NCBI GenBank assembly: GCA_004557195.1
Contig: SFER01000156.1
Span: forward strand, 1-5,055
Length of the DNA stretch: 5,055 nucleotides
Source: Bacteroidales bacterium
GTDB taxonomy: Bacteria; Bacteroidota; Bacteroidia; Bacteroidales; Muribaculaceae
Direction of reading: 5' to 3'
The notes under the pieces were generated by a model. That model saw nothing but the letters and a program-made list of their open reading frames with translations, made no database searches and was not told where the DNA came from. The translations under genes were made by a program, and so were the position numbers. Position 1 is the stretch's first letter; each line of letters starts with the position of its first letter. Shown here in pieces: positions 1 to 5,055 of this stretch.

Positions 1-1538
1 GCCTTCACCCGTCCGTTGATGCTCTTCGCACTCTTCGTACCGTCCGACGGACGCATCATGATGGCGCACAAGGCGGGGCAAAGCGTCAATGCCGAAATCA
101 TGGAGATGCCCACTGCCGTTGCCATCGTAATGCCGAACTGCGTATAGAACACACCCGAAGTACCCGGCATGAACGACACGGGGATAAACACGAGCATCAT
201 AACCAAAGTGATGGAGATGATGGCGCTGCCTATCTCGCTCATGGCGTCGATAGAAGCCTGGCGCGAGGAGTGATACCCCTCATCGAGTTTGGCGTGGACC
301 GCCTCGACCACCACAATCGCGTCATCGACCACAATCGCAATCGCCAGCACAAGTGCCGAGAGGGTGAGTAGGTTGATAGAGAATCCGAATAACTGCATCA
401 GGAAGAATGTACCCACCAACGCCACGGGGATGGCAATTGAAGGGATGATGGTGGAGCGCAAATCCTGAAGGAAGAGATACACCACGATAAACACGAGGAA
501 GAAAGCCTCGAGGAGGGTCTTGATAACCTCGTTGATAGATGCGCTGAGGAACTCGTTGGAGTTCATAGGGATTTCGATCGACAATCCCTCGGGGAGCGAC
601 TTGCGCGATTCGTCGAGCTCAGCCATGATGTTGTTGATAACCTCGGTGGCGTTGGAGCCGGGAGACTGGAACATCATCGAAGTTACCGACTTGTGTCCGT
701 TGAATGAGTTGCCGAAGGCATACGACAAGCGACCGAGTTCGAGGTCGGCTACATCACGCAGGTAGATGGTCTCGCCTGTGTTGGTAGTGCGGAGCACGAT
801 GTCGCCAAATTCCTCGGCAGTAACGAGACGACCGCGGTAGCGGAGCACATACTGGTAGGTTTGGTCGCCCTGCTCGCCAAGCGAACCCGGCGCAGCCTCG
901 ATGTTCTGCTCGCTGAGTGCGGCGGTGATATCGGTGGGCATGAGGCCGTATTTCGCCATTTGGTCGGGCTTGAGCCACACGCGCATCGAATAGTCGGAAC
1001 CCATCACCATCGCCTCACCCACTCCGGCTACACGCTTGATGCTCGGGATGATGTTGATGGTCATGTAGTTTTCCAAGAAGCTTTGGTCGTAGGTGTCGGA
1101 GTTATCCACAAGAGTGGCAAACATAAGCATAGAAGTCTGGCGCTTCTGCGTGATAACGCCCACCCTTGTAACCTCGGCGGGGAGAAGACCGGCGGCTTGC
1201 GACACACGGTTCTGCACGTCGATTGCAGCCATATCGGGGTCGTAGCCCTGCTTGAAATACACGGTGATTTCGGCGCGACCCGAGTTGGCGGCTTTTGAGG
1301 TCATGTAGGTCATGTTCAACGCACCGTTGATCGACTCCTCAAGAGGCGCGATAACCGAGTTTAACACGGTCTGTGCGCTCGCACCGGTGTAGGTGGTGGT
1401 TACACTGATTGTCGGCGGTGCGATGTCGGGGAATTGCGATACCGGGAGCGAGACAAGCCCGATTAAACCCAATACCACGATGAATATTGAGATTACCGTC
1501 GAGAGCACCGGACGGTTGATAAATCTATCTAATTTCAT
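1..1538 (-). CDS. RND (HAE1/AcrB-type) efflux pump inner-membrane permease, N-terminal part, cut by window edge
   Basis: Proton-driven inner-membrane pump of the hydrophobe/amphiphile efflux family, working with a periplasmic adaptor and an outer-membrane channel. About 512 codons are present, roughly half of the usual ~1,040 residues; the frame runs open off the left edge. It opens MKLDRFINRPVLSTV, the usual cytoplasmic start, followed by TM1 (about 11-33) and the FPDIAPP segment typical of the family. Residues ~35-335 are the first periplasmic porter domain. TM2-TM6 follow at about 338-357, 363-383, 389-413, 435-456 and 466-494. TM4 carries the Asp-Asp proton-relay pair (VVDDAIVVVE, D405-D406, equivalent to E. 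coli AcrB D407-D408), so the pump looks functional. The start at 1538 fits the family N-terminus and lies 40 bp after the adaptor stop, with a weak purine-rich AATTAAGG just upstream. It is co-transcribed with the adaptor gene. The substrate cannot be predicted; the HAE1 assignment is secure. Confidence 0.96.
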   Translation of the reverse strand, partial: MKLDRFINRPVLSTVISIFIVVLGLIGLVSLPVSQFPDIAPPTISVTTTYTGASAQTVLNSVIAPLEESINGALNMTYMTSKAANSGRAEITVYFKQGYDPDMAAIDVQNRVSQAAGLLPAEVTRVGVITQKRQTSMLMFATLVDNSDTYDQSFLENYMTINIIPSIKRVAGVGEAMVMGSDYSMRVWLKPDQMAKYGLMPTDITAALSEQNIEAAPGSLGEQGDQTYQYVLRYRGRLVTAEEFGDIVLRTTNTGETIYLRDVADLELGRLSYAFGNSFNGHKSVTSMMFQSPGSNATEVINNIMAELDESRKSLPEGLSIEIPMNSNEFLSASINEVIKTLLEAFFLVFIVVYLFLQDLRSTIIPSIAIPVALVGTFFLMQLFGFSINLLTLSALVLAIAIVVDDAIVVVEAVHAKLDEGYHSSRQASIDAMSEIGSAIISITLVMMLVFIPVSFMPGTSGVFYTQFGITMATAVGISMISALTLCPALCAIMMRPSDGTKSAKSINGRVK

Positions 1539-1578
1539 ACCTTAATTCTTTATATGATTTAGTGAAAATCACAATTGC

Positions 1579-2751
1579 TTATTTGTCGCTACCTTTTTCC
1601 TCGGCTGGAGCAGCAGCTGCCGCTTCGGGTTGCTTGGCGATAACGTGTGTTCCGGCACGCACCTTCACACCCACGCCTTCGGTAACCACTTTGTCGCCGA
1701 CTTTAAGTCCTTCGGTTACGATGTAGGTCTTGCCGTCGTTCACCGGAGACACGGTGATAGGGGTGGCTACAGCCACGCTTGAATCGTTCAAGCAATACAC
1801 AAATTTCTTGTCTTGAATTTCGTAGGTTGCGCCTTGCGGGATGATAACCACATCTTTGTAGTCGTTGGGAATCAACACGCTGGCGGTGCTGCCGCTGCGA
1901 AGCATGTTGTTGGTGTTTTTGAACATCGCGCGAACGCTCGACGCGCCTGTCGATGAGTCGATTACACCCGAGATGGTCTCAACCTTGCCCTTGAGGTCGT
2001 AAATCGCGCCGTTGGCGAGGCGCAACGACACTTCGGGGAAGCCTTTGATGCTTGCCGATGCCGAGTTGGCGCCGTTGTTGCTCATGTTGAGGAGCTCTTT
2101 CTCGTTGAGTGAGAAATAGGCATACACTTCGCTGATGTCGCACACTGTGGTGAGCGGAGCCATCGACGGACCTGCAAGCGAGCCTTCGCGGTTGGGGATT
2201 GAACCAACCACGCCATCAACGGGCGAGGTTACATTGGCATAGGAGAGGTTCTTCTTTGCGTTGATAAGCGACTGTTCAGCCTGGTTGAGGGCGGCGCGAG
2301 CCGACTCAAGCGCGAGCACTGCGGTTTGATACTCGTAGTCGCTGATTATATTCTTTTCGCGGAGTTGTTTCTTGTTCTTCTCGGTGAGTTCGCAAGTGGC
2401 AACATTGCTGCGAGCCGACACCACTTGAGCCTCGGCGGTGCGCACAGCGGCTTGCAACTGCACTTGGTCGATGACAAACAATAATTGACCTTTTCTCACT
2501 GTTTCGCCTTCCGAAACACACACTTTGGTGATGAATCCCGATACTTGCGGACGCACTTGCACATCCACTTTACCCTTGATAACAGCCGGATATTCGCTGA
2601 AAAGCGAGGTTTCCGACAACGCCACAGTCATGGTCGCGGCTTCAACGCCGCCTCCCATCTGTTGTTGTTGCGAGCCTCCACAGGAGGTCATTACCATAGC
2701 CAACGCTCCTACTATGGGAAGCACGCGGCAAGTCAACTTAATCTTCTTCAT
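1579..2751 (-). CDS. RND efflux periplasmic adaptor (membrane fusion protein, AcrA/MexA type), lipoprotein
   Basis: Periplasmic adaptor linking the RND pump encoded immediately downstream to an outer-membrane channel; 390 aa, normal family length. The N-terminus is a lipoprotein signal: MKKIKLTCR, a hydrophobic stretch, then MTSC with Cys24 as the likely lipidated residue, followed by a Gly/Gln-rich linker. The barrel-sandwich (lipoyl-like) halves are at about 62-95 (VRPQVSGFI...GETVRKGQLL) and 173-194 (TSPVDGVVG). They enclose an Ala/Glu/Gln-rich alpha-helical hairpin (about 98-168). A beta-barrel (about 209-290) and membrane-proximal domain (about 295-365) follow, then an Ala-rich charged tail (AAAAAPAEEKGSDK). 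At the hairpin tip the Leu and Ser of the RxxxLxxxxxxS channel-contact motif are present (L130, S137), but the Arg position is N126. The first ATG gives a complete signal peptide, so the start is well supported. The upstream leader is A/T-rich with no Shine-Dalgarno. It is the first gene of the efflux operon. Confidence 0.96.
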   Translation of the reverse strand: MKKIKLTCRVLPIVGALAMVMTSCGGSQQQQMGGGVEAATMTVALSETSLFSEYPAVIKGKVDVQVRPQVSGFITKVCVSEGETVRKGQLLFVIDQVQLQAAVRTAEAQVVSARSNVATCELTEKNKKQLREKNIISDYEYQTAVLALESARAALNQAEQSLINAKKNLSYANVTSPVDGVVGSIPNREGSLAGPSMAPLTTVCDISEVYAYFSLNEKELLNMSNNGANSASASIKGFPEVSLRLANGAIYDLKGKVETISGVIDSSTGASSVRAMFKNTNNMLRSGSTASVLIPNDYKDVVIIPQGATYEIQDKKFVYCLNDSSVAVATPITVSPVNDGKTYIVTEGLKVGDKVVTEGVGVKVRAGTHVIAKQPEAAAAAPAEEKGSDK

Positions 2752-2810
2752 GTTTAAACAATCTTTTTTGTTATTTTTGTTTTTGTTATTATTTGTCTAT
2801 TTTTTTTCGG

Positions 2811-2821
2811 GTGCAAAGTTA
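2811..2821 (-). promoter_or_regulatory. Bacteroidetes-type -7 promoter element for the efflux operon
   Basis: Read on the minus strand this is TAACTTTGCAC, containing TAACTTTG (2814-2821), a full match to the Bacteroidetes sigma-ABfr -7 consensus TAnnTTTG. No convincing -33 TTTG box is seen 19-21 bp upstream. Transcription would start near 2807, giving a leader of about 55 nt to the adaptor ATG at 2751. That leader is almost pure A/T (runs of A, with AACAAAAA-like repeats), as in many ribosome-binding regions of this phylum that lack Shine-Dalgarno sequences. No clear repressor operator was found in the 150-bp gap (2752-2901). I also saw no strong terminator for ispH there, so some read-through is possible. 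Confidence 0.65.
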
Positions 2822-2901
2822 ATAACATTTCCGCTCTTTTACACCTATTTATAACAGTGATAGTTACTTTAAATCAGCGAATAATTGTTCAAAATCTCCA
2901 A

Positions 2902-3762
2902 TCATCCGAGTCTTTCCTCGATGTAACTCTTCACTTTGTTCATGAGCCAACGCGGTGTGGATGTGGCGCCGCAAATTCCGATGCGCTCTTTTCCGGCGAG
3001 AACACTCATGTCGATTTCCTCGATTTGCGAGATGAGATAGGAGCACTCGTTCACCGCCCGACACTCCTCAAATAGTATCTTACCGTTGCTGCTTTTGGCG
3101 CCGCACACAAAGAGGATTACATCGTGCCCCTCGGCAAATTCCTTGATTTTGGGGATGCGGTTGGCTACCGAGCGGCAGATGGTGTCGTAGTATTTGAATC
3201 CCTCGCCACTCTTGCGGCGCGAGATTTCGTCAACCATCTTCTTGAAGCCCTGGAGCGACTTGGTGGTTTGGCTATAGAGCGCTATGTCGCGCGAGAAATC
3301 CACCTTGTCGAGCCCTTTTTCGTCCTCCACTACAATCGCCTCGCCATTGGTCTGCCCCACGAGACCGTTCACTTCGGCGTGCCCGCGCTTGCCGTAGATG
3401 ATAATCTGCGGGCGAGTGCCGTCGCCGGTATAGGTGGCGTGGATGCGCTTCTGGAGCTGCAGCACCACCGGGCAGGTGGCGTCGATAATCTCGATGTTGT
3501 TCTCCCGCGCAATGCGGTATGTCTCAGGCGGCTCGCCGTGCGCCCGCAAGAGCACTTTCACATCGTGCAGCCGGCGCAAGTCGTCGTGGGTGATAGTCTC
3601 CAACCCCTTGCTGCAGAGGCGCTCCACCTCGTTGCTGTTGTGCACGATGTCGCCGAGGCAGTAGAGGTGCCCGCTCTTGTCGAGCTCCTCCTCGGCTTTC
3701 TTAATCGCGGTAACCACCCCGAAACAGAAGCCCGAACCTTCATCTATCTCAATCGTTGCCAT
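2902..3762 (-). CDS. ispH: 4-hydroxy-3-methylbut-2-enyl diphosphate reductase (IspH/LytB)
   Basis: Final enzyme of the MEP (non-mevalonate) isoprenoid pathway. It reduces HMBPP to IPP and DMAPP using a [4Fe-4S] cluster in the cytoplasm. The 286-aa reading has all the family landmarks. Three cluster cysteines are C13 (SGFCFGV), C97 (DATCPVV) and C196 (DTICRSV), spaced almost as in E. coli (12/96/197). Substrate-binding histidines are H41 (DIVHNSNEV), H75 (RAHGEPP) and H128 with the catalytic Glu E130 (GHAEVNG). T167 lies in SQTTKS, and S225/N226 in KSSNGK. The C-terminal CGATSTPRW is also present. The frame is open back to an ATG at 3804, but that start would add 14 unconserved residues and overlap cmk by 32 bp. 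The ATG at 3762 gives MATIEIDEGSGFCFGV, the usual family N-terminus, 10 bp after the cmk stop. It is therefore preferred. It is the second gene of an operon with cmk. Confidence 0.97.
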   Translation of the reverse strand: MATIEIDEGSGFCFGVVTAIKKAEEELDKSGHLYCLGDIVHNSNEVERLCSKGLETITHDDLRRLHDVKVLLRAHGEPPETYRIARENNIEIIDATCPVVLQLQKRIHATYTGDGTRPQIIIYGKRGHAEVNGLVGQTNGEAIVVEDEKGLDKVDFSRDIALYSQTTKSLQGFKKMVDEISRRKSGEGFKYYDTICRSVANRIPKIKEFAEGHDVILFVCGAKSSNGKILFEECRAVNECSYLISQIEEIDMSVLAGKERIGICGATSTPRWLMNKVKSYIEERLG

Positions 3763-3772
3763 AATCGGTATG

Positions 3773-4465
3773 TTATTCCGCTGCAATGCGGCGGTATTGT
3801 TCAAGTAGCCAGGCGTTTTGCTCCTCGCGTGTCATGTGCGAGTTGTCGAGCACCATGGCGTCTTCGGCTTGTCGCAGAGGGCTGTCCTCACGGGTCTGGT
3901 CGATGTGGTCGCGGGTGCACACATTGGCATACACCTCCTCGTAGGTAACTTTGTCGTCACCTTTGCCGCGCAGCTCCTCGAGGCGGCGTTGCGCGCGTGT
4001 CTCGGGGGTGGCGGTAACAAACACCTTCATCTCGGCGTCGGGAAACACCACTGTGCAGATGTCTCTGCCGTCCATCACGATTCCTTTGTCCTCGCCCATC
4101 GCCTGTTGTTGCTTCACCAGGGCGCGGCGCACCGCCGGGATGGCAGCCACAAGGCTCACCTTGCCGCTCACCTCCATGCCGCGGATTTCACGCTCCACGT
4201 TGCGCCCGTTGAGGTACACTTCGCTGGCTCCGCTGTCGGGGTTAACGGTGAAGTTGATTTTGATATCGGGCAGCGCATCGGTGAGACGCACCACATCTAC
4301 AACATCTCCCGATATCATATTGTTCTCGATGCAGAACAAAGTTACGGCGCGGTACATCGCACCACTATCCACATAGGCGTATCCTATCGCCTTGGCAAGC
4401 ACTTTTGCCATCGAACTTTTACCCGACGACGAGAAGCCGTCGATAGCTATAGTAATTTTCTTCAT
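3773..4465 (-). CDS. cmk: Cytidylate kinase (CMP/dCMP kinase)
   Basis: Cytoplasmic P-loop kinase that transfers phosphate from ATP to CMP or dCMP, feeding CTP and dCTP synthesis. It is 230 aa, the normal length for bacterial Cmk (about 220-230). The Walker A loop is at residues 10-18 (GFSSSGKSS). The conserved DSGAMYRA is at 33-40. The CMP-binding insertion with EIRGMEVSGKVS and a following PAVRRAL is at about 93-116. MDGRDI (131-136), containing the nucleotide-binding Asp and Arg, precedes FPDAEMKVFVTAT. The LID region with RDHIDQTREDSPL, supplying phosphate-binding arginines, is at 185-197. The ATG at 4465 gives the standard MKKITIAIDG start. It lies only about 14 nt below the predicted transcription start, so the leader is very short and has no Shine-Dalgarno. 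cmk next to ispH is an arrangement I know from other bacteria; here the two genes are 10 bp apart and surely co-transcribed. Confidence 0.97.
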   Translation of the reverse strand: MKKITIAIDGFSSSGKSSMAKVLAKAIGYAYVDSGAMYRAVTLFCIENNMISGDVVDVVRLTDALPDIKINFTVNPDSGASEVYLNGRNVEREIRGMEVSGKVSLVAAIPAVRRALVKQQQAMGEDKGIVMDGRDICTVVFPDAEMKVFVTATPETRAQRRLEELRGKGDDKVTYEEVYANVCTRDHIDQTREDSPLRQAEDAMVLDNSHMTREEQNAWLLEQYRRIAAE

Positions 4466-4482
4466 TATCGCATATAAATAAT

Positions 4483-4493
4483 GTGCAAAGTTA
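4483..4493 (-). promoter_or_regulatory. Bacteroidetes-type -7 promoter element for cmk-ispH
   Basis: The minus strand reads TAACTTTGCAC, the same 11 bases as upstream of the efflux operon, and contains TAACTTTG (4486-4493), matching the TAnnTTTG consensus. A good -33 TTTG at the normal 19-21 bp spacing is not seen; the nearest TTG lies a few bases too far upstream. The surrounding 4494-4550 is A/T-rich (T-runs near 4538-4552). The predicted start near 4479 leaves a leader of about 14 nt before the cmk ATG. The call rests on the box, its position and the duplicate elsewhere in the window. Confidence 0.65.
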
Positions 4494-4550
4494 CGCCAAT
4501 CTCGGGAAAAAATGATAACAATTCACGATTTTTACAAGTTTTTTTGATTT

Positions 4551-4675
4551 TTGGGCAGCGCGCGGGGGAGCGGGGGCGATGGCGGGGCGGTTGCGTTGCG
4601 TGAGCGGCGCGCGGTGGTGCGATGACGGCCTGCCACCGCCTCCGGGGTGGCATCATGGGGGCGCCCATCGGCGGT
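4551..4675. other. GC-rich gene-free spacer with small palindromes
   Basis: Base composition changes abruptly near 4551, from A/T-rich promoter DNA to very GC-rich sequence with G runs. No credible gene is present; short frames here have no family resemblance and biased Arg/Pro/Ala/Gly content. Two palindromes are visible: TGCCACC...GGTGGCA at 4631-4652 (7-bp stem, 8-nt loop) and ATGGG-GGCG-CCCAT at 4655-4668. The CCTCCGGGG in the first also occurs in the hairpin at 4730-4744, so it may be a decayed relative of the repeat unit. GGGCAGCGCGCGGGG at 4553-4567 recurs exactly at 4863-4877, which suggests that this stretch belongs to the same repeat-derived block. Function unknown. Confidence 0.6.
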
Positions 4676-4750
4676 CCCCGCATGTCGCCGACGCCCAGGT
4701 CGGCGAAATACGGGGCTACGCACGGCTGCAACCCCTCCGGGGTTGGGGAA
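4676..4750 (+). repeat. Palindromic repeat unit, copy A (inverted partner at 4981-5055)
   Basis: A 75-bp unit present twice in opposite orientation. Order of parts: CCCCGCATGT head, a 20-nt hairpin at 4686-4705 (CGCCGAC / loop GCCCAG / GTCGGCG), a conserved linker GAAATACGGGGCTACGCAC, then CTGC and a second hairpin at 4730-4744 (AACCCC-TCC-GGGGTT). Compared with copy B, the first 14 bases are identical and the core 4702-4737 matches at 35 of 36 positions. The hairpin stem instead differs at its three inner pairs while staying perfectly paired. This is the pattern of a REP-like extragenic palindrome or the terminal inverted repeat of a MITE-like element. No transposase is in the window. Confidence 0.85.
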
Positions 4751-4980
4751 ATGTCCGCCTTTGGTCATCGGCTTCGCGTGGGGCGAGGTGTGCGATGCTT
4801 GCATCGCGGGCGGACGCTGCGCTGCGCCGGATTGGCGGCTCTCAGCCGCAGTTGCGCTGCGGGGGCAGCGCGCGGGGATGGGGCGAATGGGCTGCGATAG
4901 GCGGCGTCCATGCGCTGCGTTGGCAGCGCATGGGGAGCATGGTGGTGGCGCTGCTTGCGCGATGGCAAGAGGCGATGTAA
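4751..4980. repeat. Palindrome-rich interior between the inverted repeats
   Basis: No credible gene; 230 bp of GC-rich DNA made largely of short hairpins. Visible stems: GCGATGC-TT-GCATCGC (4792-4807, 7 bp); GCGGCT-CTC-AGCCGC (4835-4849) overlapping CCGCAG-TTGCG-CTGCGG (4846-4862), so only one of these two can form at a time; a perfect 11-bp stem with a GTTG loop at 4908-4933; and CTTGC-GCGATG-GCAAG (4954-4969). The 15-mer at 4863-4877 duplicates 4553-4567. The interior together with the two flanking repeats could be one ~380-bp non-autonomous element, or several palindromic units that accumulated side by side. Whether it is transcribed is unknown. Confidence 0.65.
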
Positions 4981-5055
4981 TTCGCTACCCCGCGAGGGGT
5001 TGCAGCTGTGCGTAGCCCCGTATTTCGCCACGCGGGGTCGTGGCGACATGCGGGG
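4981..5055 (-). repeat. Palindromic repeat unit, copy B (inverted relative to copy A; reaches window edge)
   Basis: Reverse complement of the unit at 4676-4750, same length, in the same order when read on the minus strand: CCCCGCATGT head at the window edge, 20-nt hairpin at 5026-5045 (CGCCACG / ACCCCG / CGTGGCG), the conserved GAAATACGGGGCTACGCAC linker, and a second hairpin ACCCC-TCGC-GGGGT. Differences from copy A fall in the first hairpin's inner stem and loop, one core base (AGCTGC for GGCTGC), and the second hairpin's loop and outer flank. The unit may continue past position 5055, so its outer boundary is not known. Confidence 0.85.

Noticed and set aside
861..1298. Plus-strand open frame (145 codons) opposite the RND pump gene
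   Set aside because: The opposite strand encodes a clear AcrB-type porter domain; the peptide is His/Gly/Val-rich and resembles nothing known.
2846..2870. Candidate ispH terminator (TAAC...GTTA around 2853-2867)
   Set aside because: The stem is only about 4 bp and AT-rich with a long loop and no following T-run in the minus-strand direction; too weak to call.
3124..3948. Long plus-strand open frame (274 codons) opposite ispH and the end of cmk
   Set aside because: It is antisense to two well-conserved enzymes, has no recognisable domain, and its His/Val/Leu/Ala-rich composition is what the complement of these GC-rich genes gives.
3818..4477. Plus-strand open frame (219 codons) opposite cmk
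   Set aside because: It is antisense to the whole of cmk, with no family resemblance and no promoter or leader of its own; a shadow frame.
4579..5049. Several overlapping short frames in the GC-rich block, on both strands
   Set aside because: They arise from stop-poor GC-rich repeats, are Arg/Ala/Pro/Gly-rich, overlap each other in several frames, and match each other only through the DNA repeat.
4676..5055. CRISPR array or integron attC sites
   Set aside because: There are only two units, in opposite orientation and 230 bp apart, with no regular spacers, no cas genes, no integrase and no attC core-site pattern.

Overview
The window looks like chromosomal DNA from a member of the Bacteroidales, an anaerobic gut-type lineage; a Muribaculaceae-like genome is a guess only. 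Three things support this. Two gene starts are preceded by the same Bacteroidetes-type -7 promoter box (TAACTTTG, within an identical 11-mer TAACTTTGCAC). The leaders are A-rich and lack good Shine-Dalgarno sequences. The protein families read as typical Bacteroidales versions. All four recognisable genes are on the minus strand, so transcription runs from right to left.

Layout from right to left: positions 4551-5055 are a GC-rich, gene-free, palindrome-dense block. It holds a pair of inverted 75-bp repeats (4676-4750 and 4981-5055). A short AT-rich stretch with a promoter (about 4480-4550) leads into a two-gene operon, cmk (cytidylate kinase, 4465-3773) followed by ispH (HMBPP reductase, 3762-2902). 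An AT-rich 150-bp gap carries a second promoter. It leads into a tripartite efflux operon: a lipoprotein periplasmic adaptor of the AcrA/MexA type (2751-1579), then an RND/HAE1 inner-membrane pump (1538 to the left edge, about the first half of the protein). An outer-membrane factor gene may follow beyond the left edge.

The functions are conventional. Cmk recycles and activates (d)CMP for nucleotide supply. IspH is the last, iron-sulfur-dependent step of the MEP isoprenoid pathway. The RND pump and adaptor export drugs, bile salts or other toxic compounds using the proton gradient; the substrate cannot be told from sequence.

The most interesting part is the non-coding block. The two inverted repeats agree at 35 of 36 bases in their core. 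Both carry a 20-nt hairpin in the same place, and the three inner base pairs of its 7-bp stem are completely different in sequence yet perfectly complementary in each copy. Such compensatory change suggests that the hairpin itself is maintained, as in REP/BIME-like or MITE-like mobile palindromic elements. The space between the copies holds further hairpins, including a perfect 11-bp stem. Open reading frames through this block are best seen as by-products of the repeat.
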